Below are positions 35,311-44,869 of a stretch of DNA of 64,000 nt, one piece after another. Source of the stretch: Pedobacter sp. PACM 27299 (GTDB lineage Bacteria; Bacteroidota; Bacteroidia; Sphingobacteriales; Sphingobacteriaceae); the NCBI RefSeq assembly GCF_001412655.1, contig NZ_CP012996.1, positions 1,240,001-1,304,000 on the forward strand, written 5' to 3'. Numbering within the stretch: the stretch's first letter is position 1; every line of letters starts with the position of its first letter. The notes below the pieces were generated by a model, which saw only the letters and a program-made list of their open reading frames with translations, ran no database searches and was not told where the DNA came from. Position numbers and translations under genes: made by a program.

Positions 35311-38300
35311 ATGTCAAAAATTTACCCTTTAATTTTAGTGTGCCTGTTGCTTTCCTATAGTTTGGCAGCTCAGAATCTGAGCCGTTCCCTGCCCTTAGTC
35401 AGCATTAACGCTAAAGAAATCAGCTTAACCGAGCTGATCAGTCAGGTCAAAGCACAAACCGGCCTTAACGTCGTATACAACAACAGTCTACTGGATCAGC
35501 AAAAGAAAATCAGCCTTAAACTCCACAAACTTCCAGTGGAGGAGGTGATGAAAAGAGCGCTGCTATTTACCAACCTATCTTTCTCTATTGAAAACAATAC
35601 CCTTTACATCATTCCCGGAAAGCACAATGGTAGCAATAAACTAGGTTATTTTAACAACATTCAAACGGTAACTGGTACTTTATACGACACCGAAGGCAAG
35701 CCACTTCCCTCAGGAAGGGTAACGTCTATGGAATTTAACCAGTCGGTATTTACCAATCCTGATGGAACCTTTAAAATCAGCATAGAGAAAAAACAATGGG
35801 CCGGTGTGACGCTTCAGTTTTCTTACATCGGGAAACAAAGTAAAACCATGCTGATACAGCCAGACAGCAGCTATCAAAACCTGAAAATTACACTGTCGGA
35901 GAATTCATTATACCTTTCTGAAGTGGAAGTAAATGCCAATCGGGCGATGACTGGAAATTCCAATTCCTCCATATTCTTCAACAGAGAAGCAATAGAACTG
36001 ACCCAGGCCTTATCACTTTCTGACGTGCTAAACCTGTTGCCTGGCAAATCTGTAAATGCCCCGAATCTGACCAATCCAAACATTTTAACGCTGCGATCAG
36101 TGGCTGGAGATAGCTGGGCAAATAATGTATTCAGTAGGAATAATGCATTCGGGATTACTTACGTGATGGACGGCGTGCAGATGAGCAATGATGCCAATAT
36201 GCAGAGCTTAAACCCGGGAGCAAACGGATTTAATAGCCCTTATATACAAGGTGAATACGGCTTAGGACTAAATAATCGGAATACGACTACCGGTGATAAC
36301 GCCTATTCAGGAATCGATATGCGACAGATTGCAGTTGACAATATTGAAAGTATAGAAGTGGTGTCTGGCGTGGCCTCCGCAAAATACGGTGATTATACCG
36401 ATGGAGCCATCATCATCAACCGTCAGGCAGGAAAATCTCCTTTATCCGCCAGGTTATCTTTAAGAAATGGAACAACCCAATATAGCCTGAGCAAAGGTTT
36501 CCTATTGGATAAAAATCAAGGTGGATTAAACGTGGATTTTAATTACCTGAGGGTTAATAACGACCCGAGAGATAACCTGAAAGCTTATAACCGCGTAAGC
36601 GGTCGAATCATGCATACCCTTAATTTTGGGAAGCAAAAGCAATACCGCAACACAGTGTCTATTGGTGGTTCAGCCAATCTGGATGGAACTAAGCTCGATA
36701 TTGACGACCGTGCAGAGCGTAAAGCGATTTTTGAATATACCAATTTCAATTTCACGAACAGGCTTTCCTATACTTTCAAGGAGTCTTCTTTTTTCAAGAA
36801 AGCGGAATGGAGTGCCGGTTTAACTGCTGGACGCCAGTATTCTTCGATGCAGTATAAGGTGGCTGGGGAGTCATTCCCTTATGTGAGCGGTTCCAATGAA
36901 GGTTTAAATGTGGGTGATTATGCCAATGGCTATTACCTTGGGAAAACCATCGTAGAAGGTAAGCCAGTGACGGCAAATACCAATTTCAACCTTTCTGCGA
37001 ATTACCGTACCGGAAAAATACCACACCAGCTGAACGTTGGTGGAAACATTTATTACTCCGCAAACTTTGGCCGCGGACAAATCATAGATCCTGAACAGCC
37101 CTTGTTTTCTACCGGTAATGAACGGTCTTACAATTACAATGAGCTGAAAGGAATCCTCAATTACGGTGTTTATATCGAGGATAATTTTATCGTTCCTTTA
37201 TTCAATAGAGATTTGAATTTCCGGACGGGTGTCAGGATAGATCAGCAGGGTGGCGCAGTGAATCTCTCACCTAGGATCAATACCAATTACCGCGTAAATG
37301 ATAAAATGACTTTTGGTGCTTCTTATGGGATGGCCACCAAAGCCGCAGGATTAGCGCACCGTTATCCGGGACCTGTTTATTCCAATACCCCACTGATCAG
37401 AGCCAATAACGAAGACCCGGACAAACGTCTGTACCTGGTTTACACCAATATCATCAGACCGGACAACAACGACCTGAAGCCGCAGAAATCTAAAACATTT
37501 GAGCTTTCCTTCAATTATAATGAAGGCAGGACAAACTTTTCCGTATCCTATTACCATAAGAAAACATCCGATGGTTTCTCCACTAAAAGTATGATTAAGG
37601 AATTGAGCATCCCGAATTACACCTATTACATCGACGAGAATGGTAAAGCAGCCTATAAAGCCACCGGCGGAATCAGTAAAAAGCCAGTGAGCTACTCACA
37701 GATCATCAATAGCCAGAACACCAGTAACAATGGGATTGAATTTATGCTGAGTACACCTAAAATCCGGACAATTGCTACTTCCTTTAATATTTCTGCAGGG
37801 TATACAAATTCTTATTTCTACGATACCGCACCTCAGATGAATATTTTAAACCTGGCGAGCACCGACTTTAACCAGGAAGCTGTTTTTGCGGTTTTCCCAC
37901 CGGAGAACAGAAGAAATATCCAATGGCGAACCAGCTTGTCCAGCAGCACACATATTCCGGCTTTGGGCTTAATGGTGAACCTGATCGGTGACTTGCCTGT
38001 CAAAACGAAATCAATCTATTACAAGCGTTCCGCTGATCCGATCGGATATTATGATGCCTTATTTAACTATCACCCGATCGACAATTATGACCCGGAAAAT
38101 CCGATTTATGGCCACCTCGCTACACTCACAGAATCCAAATACAAGGAAAACGAAAGACACCCGATTTTCTATGGAAACCTGCACCTGCGGTTAAGCAAGG
38201 ATGTGGCAAAAAAACTACGGTTCTCTTTTAACGTGTACAACATGCTGAACTGGAGACCTAGTTATATCGTGGCCAGCTCTGAAAATAAGGTCGTGCTGAA

Positions 38301-38343
38301 TGAAGCACCGTCTTTCGGTGCAGAAATCAGTTTAAAATTATAA
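35311..38343 (+). CDS. TonB-dependent transducer/receptor with STN domain
   Basis: A 1010-residue outer-membrane receptor. A signal peptide ends near residue 21 (LLSYSLAAQ). The STN domain (about 30-105, LVSINAKEISLTELI) is the part that contacts FecR. Next come a carboxypeptidase-regulatory-like domain (about 117-200), the plug (about 225-370, with the YVMDGVQMS block) and a 22-strand-type barrel ending in a hydrophobic beta-strand with terminal Leu. The STN domain fits signalling through the upstream FecR. No SusD gene follows; a lipoprotein and a second barrel do. The ligand is unknown. Confidence 0.92.
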   Translation: MSKIYPLILVCLLLSYSLAAQNLSRSLPLVSINAKEISLTELISQVKAQTGLNVVYNNSLLDQQKKISLKLHKLPVEEVMKRALLFTNLSFSIENNTLYIIPGKHNGSNKLGYFNNIQTVTGTLYDTEGKPLPSGRVTSMEFNQSVFTNPDGTFKISIEKKQWAGVTLQFSYIGKQSKTMLIQPDSSYQNLKITLSENSLYLSEVEVNANRAMTGNSNSSIFFNREAIELTQALSLSDVLNLLPGKSVNAPNLTNPNILTLRSVAGDSWANNVFSRNNAFGITYVMDGVQMSNDANMQSLNPGANGFNSPYIQGEYGLGLNNRNTTTGDNAYSGIDMRQIAVDNIESIEVVSGVASAKYGDYTDGAIIINRQAGKSPLSARLSLRNGTTQYSLSKGFLLDKNQGGLNVDFNYLRVNNDPRDNLKAYNRVSGRIMHTLNFGKQKQYRNTVSIGGSANLDGTKLDIDDRAERKAIFEYTNFNFTNRLSYTFKESSFFKKAEWSAGLTAGRQYSSMQYKVAGESFPYVSGSNEGLNVGDYANGYYLGKTIVEGKPVTANTNFNLSANYRTGKIPHQLNVGGNIYYSANFGRGQIIDPEQPLFSTGNERSYNYNELKGILNYGVYIEDNFIVPLFNRDLNFRTGVRIDQQGGAVNLSPRINTNYRVNDKMTFGASYGMATKAAGLAHRYPGPVYSNTPLIRANNEDPDKRLYLVYTNIIRPDNNDLKPQKSKTFELSFNYNEGRTNFSVSYYHKKTSDGFSTKSMIKELSIPNYTYYIDENGKAAYKATGGISKKPVSYSQIINSQNTSNNGIEFMLSTPKIRTIATSFNISAGYTNSYFYDTAPQMNILNLASTDFNQEAVFAVFPPENRRNIQWRTSLSSSTHIPALGLMVNLIGDLPVKTKSIYYKRSADPIGYYDALFNYHPIDNYDPENPIYGHLATLTESKYKENERHPIFYGNLHLRLSKDVAKKLRFSFNVYNMLNWRPSYIVASSENKVVLNEAPSFGAEISLKL

Positions 38344-38412
38344 GGCAGCTGGAAGAACGCTAACCTTAACCAAATAGGCCCTTCTGAATCTCATTATTAA
38401 TAATACCTGAAC

Positions 38413-39801
38413 ATGAAAAAAAACATTACCCTTTATAATACCGGCCATAAAATAAATCTCTATAACATAACCAAAGTGTTTTTTCTCAGTTTTTTGCTGC
38501 TGGGTTTTGGCGCTTGCCGTAAAGAACTCATTACCCAGCTGAAGCCTGTGGACATTACCATTATGGTAGATTTTGACCCTGCCGCTGCGGCTTTAAACCT
38601 CCCTATAGCTGGACTGGAAGTGCGATTGAAAAGCCTGGAAACAGGTGTGGAAACTATTTTGAAAACAAATGAAAAGGGAGCGGTTGTTTTTCCTGGGATC
38701 AGCTCAGGCAGCTATGATTTTATGGTCAGCCGTAAATTTAATCCTGCAGAATATAAACAGCTGACGGGTATTGAAGAAAAGAAAGAAGTGGTGTACAATG
38801 CCGGAACCAGTAATTTCAGCATTAAAACAAATACTGGTGCTTATACCATTCCAATGACGCTCAAACGAGGGATAATGGGCGATTGGGTCATCAAGCAATT
38901 GTATTATGCAGGTTCTGATCTTTACGATGGAGCCTCATTGAGAGATAATTTCTTTGAGATTTACAACAATACTGATCAGCTTTTATATGCCGATAAGCTG
39001 TGTATGATGTTTGTTTATGGGCGTTTATCGACTACCTACAGATTACCAGATTTATTGCAGCCTAATGGACAGTTCGACTGGACAAAATCAGTAGGCACGG
39101 AGCCTGCACCAGCAAATGCCAATGAAGATTACCTGTATGCACAGGCGATTTACCAATTCCCTGGTAAGGGAACCGATTACCCTGTTCAACCCGGACATGG
39201 GCTGGTAGTAGCTAGAAGTGCCATCAACCACCAAAAACCATTTACCAATAAAAATGGAAAAGTCTATGAGGTTAAAAATCCATCACTTACCGTAGACCTC
39301 AGTAATGCTGATTTTGAAGTCATCACTGCACCTTATCTGGCACCTGGAGAGAGCGGGTCATTAATCGATATTCCTACGCCAGGAAAAACCAGTTTGGATG
39401 TGATCCAGAAATTCGGCGCCAATATGATGATGGACAATATCGGCCGCATCGCTTATGCCTTATTCCGCACAGAAGAAGACATGACCAAATGGCCTAAATA
39501 TACTGAGGTAAAAGAAACCACAATTGAAGGAAAAACTTTGTATACCCGTGTCCCTAAAAAGTACATCATTGATGCAGTAGAAACACAGCCAAGTACGCCC
39601 GGAAGACGAATCCCTAAGAAACTGAGTATGGAATTAGACGCTGGTTTTGGCTTCGTTCCGGGAAGTTCTTACAGCTCTCAGGCACTCATCCGCAGGGTAG
39701 AAAAAGTAGAAAACGGACGTCGGATATTGATGGATACCAACAACTCGTCTGTAGATTTTGAATGGATACAACCTGCTATTCCAGGAGGTTTTAAGAACTA
39801 A
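38413..39801 (+). CDS. Lipoprotein, DUF4876-like
   Basis: A 462-residue lipoprotein. The signal sequence ends in LLLGFGACRKE with the lipobox cysteine at about 35. Residues about 45-140 form an Ig-like/carboxypeptidase-regulatory-like beta domain (VRLKSLETGVETILKTNEKGAVVFPGI). The remainder resembles DUF4876, including FFEIYNNTDQLLYADKLCM, reminiscent of lamin-tail-type domains. Its place directly after a TonB receptor suggests a surface-exposed partner that captures the ligand. The family name is from memory of the pattern; the function is unknown. Confidence 0.75.
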   Translation: MKKNITLYNTGHKINLYNITKVFFLSFLLLGFGACRKELITQLKPVDITIMVDFDPAAAALNLPIAGLEVRLKSLETGVETILKTNEKGAVVFPGISSGSYDFMVSRKFNPAEYKQLTGIEEKKEVVYNAGTSNFSIKTNTGAYTIPMTLKRGIMGDWVIKQLYYAGSDLYDGASLRDNFFEIYNNTDQLLYADKLCMMFVYGRLSTTYRLPDLLQPNGQFDWTKSVGTEPAPANANEDYLYAQAIYQFPGKGTDYPVQPGHGLVVARSAINHQKPFTNKNGKVYEVKNPSLTVDLSNADFEVITAPYLAPGESGSLIDIPTPGKTSLDVIQKFGANMMMDNIGRIAYALFRTEEDMTKWPKYTEVKETTIEGKTLYTRVPKKYIIDAVETQPSTPGRRIPKKLSMELDAGFGFVPGSSYSSQALIRRVEKVENGRRILMDTNNSSVDFEWIQPAIPGGFKN

Positions 39802-39803
39802 TT

Positions 39804-41342
39804 ATGCGCTTTATTAATAGTAATTTATATTTTATGCTGATCCTTTGTCTGGCTTTTTCTGCTGGCGCACAGGACTCTGTGAGTGTTTGGGAAATCAAAC
39901 GTAGCATTGCTGCTCAGCAGGATTATGAGCTAACCACCAGCTCAGGTTTATTTCTTTTGCAAAGTCCGATCAAACGGACTTCCTTTTCCATACTAACCTA
40001 TGAAGGTTTTGGCGGTGGTTTTAAAGCCGCTCAGGAAGGCAGGAAAAACAGTCGGGTTAGCTTTGAGTCGGAAGGGATCAGAACGATAAAAAAACTGAAA
40101 TTATGGGGCAGTTTCTCTTATCAGTTTGAACAAAATGACAGCATCCGTTTTAGTCACCGGCTGAACAATGCAGATCCTGCACCTTTCTATTATGGATCAC
40201 AGAAAGCAGTGCATTATAGTCGGACAGATTACCAGATTAAAACACTGGCCACCTTGCCAATTGTAGCGGGTATTTCTGCCGGATTAGGCCTGGATTATGG
40301 CATGGGTGATCATTATAGCACCAACGATCCAAGAGCTGCACTCAAGCATTTTCGCCTAATTGCAAAGCCAGAACTGATTTACAACAAGGCCGAATTTGCC
40401 ATCGGTTTAAATGGAACTTATGGTTACGGCCAAAACGAGTACCAGGTAGATTATCGGAATAAGGAATATTACGAGTCTGCTTCTTATCCGGAATACCTGA
40501 ACTATTTGGTCAATGGTTATGGGATGATCCGGGATGCCCTGGATTTCTCTGACCGTGTGTTTGTGATCAATAGGAAATGGAAAGGGGCGGGGCTGCAAAG
40601 CCAGGCTCAACTATTCGGAGGAACTTTAAAAGCATCGCTTGCTTACCTGCTTCGGGAAGAAGATTTTGAACGTGGAAACTCTTCCGGTAAATATGCCAGC
40701 AGAGAAAATTATGGAACATTCGACCTCCATAAATGGGATGCAATGTTGAAATACAACAACGATTCCTGGGCGGCCACCTTGACCTGGCAAAAACAAGAAG
40801 GGAAGGAGTACAATATTAGATTAGGAGGAAATAACTACCTGTATCATACCGAAAAAGCAGATTTCAACCTGATCAACACCAGGATGCTGCAGCAGAAAAA
40901 GTTTGAATTGGGACTGCTGTTATCTGTGAAAAATGAAAATCAGGTAGATGGAAATTATGAGATCAAGCGCGACCGTTCGATGGCCGGATTGGGTGTAATG
41001 GCGGGCAGGGAATGGATTAACAACTCATTAAATAACCTGACTACAAAGTTTTCATTGGCTTATCATGTTCCTTTTCAACTGGATTTCCGGTACAACCCGG
41101 AAAAGCTGACCAGCTTTATCACACAAGTCGTATTGCCCGATGCAGCAATGGATAAACAAGGATATACGACGCTAAATGCTGCCGCTTTTTACAGAAGAAA
41201 AGCGAAGGCTTTCAATTGGCAATTTGGTCTGGAAGGGGAGTATCTGCAGGCAGAGAAGGCAAGCGCGATCTCAGAATTGACAAAATACCTACCCGGTCAT
41301 CAAGCCTACCATTTCCGATTGTCGGCGGCCTTGTTCTTTTAA
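39804..41342 (+). CDS. Outer-membrane beta-barrel protein, DUF6850-like
   Basis: A 512-residue protein with a signal peptide (cleavage near AFSAGAQ, residue 22) followed by alternating amphipathic strands rich in Tyr, Phe and Gly to the C-terminal FRLSAALFF, the typical end of an outer-membrane barrel. It matches the DUF6850 type found next to DUF4876 proteins, though I name the family with moderate certainty. It has no plug domain, so it is not a TonB receptor. It lies 2 bases after the lipoprotein gene; export or structural support of the surface lipoprotein is one idea. Confidence 0.72.
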   Translation: MRFINSNLYFMLILCLAFSAGAQDSVSVWEIKRSIAAQQDYELTTSSGLFLLQSPIKRTSFSILTYEGFGGGFKAAQEGRKNSRVSFESEGIRTIKKLKLWGSFSYQFEQNDSIRFSHRLNNADPAPFYYGSQKAVHYSRTDYQIKTLATLPIVAGISAGLGLDYGMGDHYSTNDPRAALKHFRLIAKPELIYNKAEFAIGLNGTYGYGQNEYQVDYRNKEYYESASYPEYLNYLVNGYGMIRDALDFSDRVFVINRKWKGAGLQSQAQLFGGTLKASLAYLLREEDFERGNSSGKYASRENYGTFDLHKWDAMLKYNNDSWAATLTWQKQEGKEYNIRLGGNNYLYHTEKADFNLINTRMLQQKKFELGLLLSVKNENQVDGNYEIKRDRSMAGLGVMAGREWINNSLNNLTTKFSLAYHVPFQLDFRYNPEKLTSFITQVVLPDAAMDKQGYTTLNAAAFYRRKAKAFNWQFGLEGEYLQAEKASAISELTKYLPGHQAYHFRLSAALFF

Positions 41343-41387
41343 TCTGCTGGCTGAAGTTTAAATGTATGTTGATTTTAGTATATCGTA

Positions 41388-42521
41388 ATGAAGAAGTTTA
41401 ATGTATTATTTGTGCTGTTTTTGGGATATCTCTTGCTGGCATTTTCTTTTAAAAATGTTGATCCGGAAGAGTTTTTGAAAAGCTTAAGAGCACAATATGA
41501 GCAGGATCCATCGAAATGGCCTGCTCCGGAAATAGATTCTGGAATCGTTTGGAAGGAACTGGCTGCCATGAATTACCCTCCCGCTCCAATAAAAGATAGC
41601 ATCCTGCTAAAAAAGATTCAGTTGGGCAAAATACTGTTCTTTGATCCAAGATTGAGTACTTCTGGGCAGATTTCCTGTTCCAGCTGTCATGACCCTGAGT
41701 TAAGCTGGACGGATGGGAAGAAATTTGCCATCGGGCATGACCATCAGCAGGGGCTAAGAAATACTCCTTCTATCCAGAATCTGGCGGCAAATCAGGTTTT
41801 CCTATGGGATGGCCGCAGGCAATCCCTGGCAGAACAGGCAAAAGATGCCATGCTCAATCCCAAAGAAATGCACACCGACCTTAAGAAACTCCCTGCTAAA
41901 CTCAATCGCATTAAGGGGTATAAAGTTTATTTCGATGAGGCGTTTGGCGAAAAACAACAGCGAAATGAGCAGCAAATCCTGGAAAGCATTGCAGCTTTTG
42001 TAGGAAATATCAGCAGTAGAAACACGCGATTTGATAATTTTATGATGGGTAGGAAAAGGGCTTTATCAGACCAGCAGGTCTGGGGATTACACCTCTTCAG
42101 AACTAAAGCACGCTGTATGAATTGCCATAATGGGGCGATGTTTACAGATGGAGATTTTCATAATCTGGGCTTCAGTAATTATGGGGCTGAAAATCAAGAC
42201 CTGGGCAAGTACACGATCAGCCATGATCGGGAAGATGTGGGGAAGTTTAAAACCCCTTCTTTAAGAGATGTAATGCGCACCAGCCCATGGTTTCATGATG
42301 GACGTTTCAATGAAATAGAAGCCTTGCTGAACATGTACGTATCTGGTATGAAGCAGCCCAGACCAAAAGCAGGACAGCTAAACGACCCCTTGTTCCCCAA
42401 AACATCTCCACATTTGAAACCTTTGAAAATCAACCTGGAAGAGCGGGCAGCCATCATTTCATTTTTAACGGCCATTAGTTCTGCACCACTTGATTTCAAA
42501 CGACCGGAATTACCCCAGTAG
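41388..42521 (+). CDS. Di-heme cytochrome c peroxidase (CcpA/MauG family)
   Basis: A 377-residue periplasmic enzyme with a signal anchor at 5-20. Two c-type heme sites are seen: CSSCH at 97-101, followed by the family's DPELSW and DGKKFAIGH, and CMNCH at 243-247 followed by GAMFTDG. Such enzymes reduce hydrogen peroxide with electrons from small c-type cytochromes, or, as in MauG, oxidise protein side chains. Its location in a TonB/FecR/ECF cluster suggests a role with the imported ligand, for example release or oxidation of a metal or heme compound; this is inference. Confidence 0.93.
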   Translation: MKKFNVLFVLFLGYLLLAFSFKNVDPEEFLKSLRAQYEQDPSKWPAPEIDSGIVWKELAAMNYPPAPIKDSILLKKIQLGKILFFDPRLSTSGQISCSSCHDPELSWTDGKKFAIGHDHQQGLRNTPSIQNLAANQVFLWDGRRQSLAEQAKDAMLNPKEMHTDLKKLPAKLNRIKGYKVYFDEAFGEKQQRNEQQILESIAAFVGNISSRNTRFDNFMMGRKRALSDQQVWGLHLFRTKARCMNCHNGAMFTDGDFHNLGFSNYGAENQDLGKYTISHDREDVGKFKTPSLRDVMRTSPWFHDGRFNEIEALLNMYVSGMKQPRPKAGQLNDPLFPKTSPHLKPLKINLEERAAIISFLTAISSAPLDFKRPELPQ

Positions 42522-42605
42522 ATTAAAGCATAAAATACTTGTACAGTAATGGGATATATTGTAATATTGCGCACTATTTATACTTAGTCTAAATAATAAT
42601 AGATA

Positions 42606-43112
42606 ATGAAGGGGAAAGTTATCGAACTGGAGGATGTCAAAAAGTTGTTTGATCAACACTATACTGCTTTATGTGAAATAGCTTACCGTATTGTGTCCGA
42701 CCGCGATTTGGCGGAGGATATTGTGCAGGAATTTTTCTATGAAATATGGAAGAAGAAAACCGCCATCAGGCTGGAAGGTGTTTTTTATCACTATGCTTCG
42801 AGAGCGGTAAGAAATGCCGCGATCAGCCACCACAGAAATAAAAAAGTGCAGCTCACTGTAGTGACGGATCAGATGGAAGAAGACCTGCCGGAAGAAAGCG
42901 GTTACGACCATGGCATAGATGACCATGTGAAACAGATTTATGCCATCGCGGAGCTGATGCCAGGCAAGCGCAGGAAAATATTTCTGTTGAACAATAATGA
43001 AAACCTGAAATATGCCGACATCGCATTGATGCTTGGGATCTCTATCAATACTGTGAAGACCCAGATAAAACTGGCCTACCAGTTTATCCGGGAGTATCAT
43101 AAGGCACCTTAG
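42606..43112 (+). CDS. ECF RNA polymerase sigma factor
   Basis: A 168-residue ECF sigma of the Bacteroidota type. Region 2 spans about 10-80 (ALCEIAYRIVSDRDLAEDIVQEFFYEIWKKK), and region 4 spans about 110-165, with helix-turn-helix LKYADIALMLGISINTVKTQ. It probably directs transcription of the locus that begins with fecR at 34378. The unusual point is order: sigma is last, 84 bases after the peroxidase gene, whereas it usually precedes fecR. No promoter consensus was found in that gap. Confidence 0.92.
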   Translation: MKGKVIELEDVKKLFDQHYTALCEIAYRIVSDRDLAEDIVQEFFYEIWKKKTAIRLEGVFYHYASRAVRNAAISHHRNKKVQLTVVTDQMEEDLPEESGYDHGIDDHVKQIYAIAELMPGKRRKIFLLNNNENLKYADIALMLGISINTVKTQIKLAYQFIREYHKAP

Positions 43113-43156
43113 TCAGCAGCAATTCCTTTTAACAGCAAATCCTGTTTAGACAGCGG

Positions 43157-43522
43157 TTACATCGTCCCGAGGTGCGTATGTTTAAAAGAATCTCTGTATT
43201 TTAGTCCATAGCCCAGCATCCGGTCGAACGACGAATGTGCAAACAATAGGATACCAATACTGGTCCATAGTTCCTGTTTACTGAAAACTCCTATAGCTAT
43301 TACAATCAAGGCAATCGCCCGATGGTGAAAAAGATTATAAGTAACCGCACCTATTTTTGTACCTAATAAATAACCGATCATCGAAATATCCGGACTAAAG
43401 AATAACAGTATCCAGATCCACCAGGAAAGCCCAAGCGTATGCTGAGAAAGAAAATAAATGGCCAGGGCAGTAATTGCTGCTTCTTCCACTTGAATATTGA
43501 GGTTCATTTTTTTACTCATCAC
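43157..43522 (-). CDS. DUF4260 family membrane protein
   Basis: A 121-residue protein with three to four hydrophobic segments (about 15-30, 33-50, 65-85, 88-100). The conserved FFSPDISMIGYLLG and HSSFDRMLGYGLKY blocks match DUF4260, a family of small inner-membrane proteins of unknown function. It lies 64 bases after the Crp-like gene on the same strand and is convergent with the ECF sigma gene. Confidence 0.88.
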   Translation of the reverse strand: MMSKKMNLNIQVEEAAITALAIYFLSQHTLGLSWWIWILLFFSPDISMIGYLLGTKIGAVTYNLFHHRAIALIVIAIGVFSKQELWTSIGILLFAHSSFDRMLGYGLKYRDSFKHTHLGTM

Positions 43523-43586
43523 CTTACATTTTTAATAGGTCAGGTCAAAGGTAAGACAGGAACAATCATTTTTGAATTGACAAAAA

Positions 43587-44156
43587 TCAAGAAGTTTTTT
43601 TTCCACGGATGCGGCTTAAGGTTTCGGGTGTCATGCCCATCATGGAAGCCAGGTATTGCAGCGGCACCTGGTGGAACAATTCTCGGTGGTGTTCAAATAA
43701 CAGCTGGTAACGTTCTTCTGCGGATAAAGAAATCTGCTGGAACATCCTGTTTTCCAGCGTGACAAAACACTTCCCAATGAACAGCTTTTCAAACTCGTTC
43801 CATTTCGGGATCAATTCGCCAAGTGTTAAATACTGATCATGGCTGATGGTGTATAAAGTGACTTCAGTAAGCGCCTGAATGTTCCATCTGCTTGGATTTC
43901 GGAATAGAAATCCCGAAAGATCAGTCACAAAATTTCCACTGCTGGCGATCCATTGGGTCACTTCTTTATCCGGCAGGGCGACAAACAGCCTCAAAAGACC
44001 ATGCGCGATAAAGCTCAGCCTATTGCTTTGCTGCTGGACTTTTAGGAAAAATTCTCCTTTGGCTAGTTTTTCTTCCTGGAACAGCGCAGCTAACTTCTGA
44101 CAATCGTGCTGTCCGATGCTGAAATAATGATGCAGGTGGTTTTCGAGTTCCGTCAT
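43587..44156 (-). CDS. Crp/Fnr family transcriptional regulator
   Basis: A 189-residue regulator. The N-terminal cyclic-nucleotide-binding-like beta roll spans about 15-110, with the phrase GLLRLFVALPDKEVTQWIASSGNFVTD. A helix and a compact winged helix follow, ending in VPLQYLASMMGMTPETLSRIRGK. The C-terminal DNA-binding part is short, as in the large Bacteroidota group of such regulators. No Fe-S cysteines of the Fnr type are seen. It is likely to control the adjacent DUF4260 gene or the divergent VOC gene; 240 bases separate it from the latter. Confidence 0.88.
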   Translation of the reverse strand: MTELENHLHHYFSIGQHDCQKLAALFQEEKLAKGEFFLKVQQQSNRLSFIAHGLLRLFVALPDKEVTQWIASSGNFVTDLSGFLFRNPSRWNIQALTEVTLYTISHDQYLTLGELIPKWNEFEKLFIGKCFVTLENRMFQQISLSAEERYQLLFEHHRELFHQVPLQYLASMMGMTPETLSRIRGKKTS

Positions 44157-44396
44157 TTTTTAAATGTCTTCATTTTTTGTTAAAAACAATACTACTATTA
44201 TAATGCTGTTGTCTGAATATTGTTTAGAAATATTTGATCTGATACATCGGAAATCAGCATGGTTTCTTCCCATAAAAGGACCTAAATCCCCCTTTCTTTT
44301 GTCTCGTTTAGCCTCATGATTTCCGTATTAAAATCTTGATATTAGTGTAGTTGAGGAGATGCTCAATAGAACCTTATGATTTAAAACCTAAGAAAA

Positions 44397-44807
44397 ATGG
44401 CAACAGCAAAAAATCCTTTTGGATGGACAGAAATTTACGTGGAAGATATGGCAAGGGCTCAGAAATTCTACGAAACAGTATTGGCAGTAAAATTAGAAGC
44501 GATGCCTATGCCAGCAGGTATCGACATAGAAAAAGATTGCGAAGATGCTTATGAAATGGTGTCTTTTCCGGGGGATATGGCCGCTCCTGGAACCAGTGGT
44601 GCATTGGTTAAGTCGAGCATGTTTAAACCAGGTTTCGGTGGAACACTGGTTTATTTCAGCTGTGAAGATTGTGCCGAAGAAATTTCAAGGGTAATCTCCG
44701 CTGGAGGAAAAGTGTTGAACGATAAAATGTCGATCGGAGCGTATGGATTCTGTGGCGTTTGCATGGATTTAGAAGGCAATGCCATCGGGTTCCATTCTAT
44801 GAAATAA
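44397..44807 (+). CDS. VOC (glyoxalase/bleomycin resistance) family protein
   Basis: A 136-residue single-fold VOC protein with two beta-alpha-beta-beta-beta modules. It begins NPFGWTEIYVEDMARAQKFYETVL and ends with FCGVCMDLEGNAIGFHSMK. The final FCGVCMDLEGN-GFH carries the usual metal-side residues, although the N-terminal ligand is Glu in TEIYVED. The reaction is unknown: the fold covers glyoxalases, dioxygenases and antibiotic-binding proteins. It is a single gene; nothing notable was seen in the 240-base gap in front of it. Confidence 0.88.
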   Translation: MATAKNPFGWTEIYVEDMARAQKFYETVLAVKLEAMPMPAGIDIEKDCEDAYEMVSFPGDMAAPGTSGALVKSSMFKPGFGGTLVYFSCEDCAEEISRVISAGGKVLNDKMSIGAYGFCGVCMDLEGNAIGFHSMK

Positions 44808-44820
44808 GCAGGGAAATAAA

Positions 44821-44850
44821 ACAGGGCCTTCAGATAGAGGAGGCCCTGCT
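44821..44850 (-). terminator. Terminator between VOC and amidohydrolase genes
   Basis: Perfect stem CAGGGCCT/AGGCCCTG (44822-44829 with 44841-44848). On the minus strand it is followed by TTTTATTT, serving the amidohydrolase gene. Confidence 0.75.
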
Positions 44851-44869
44851 GGTATAAATTGACACGAGT

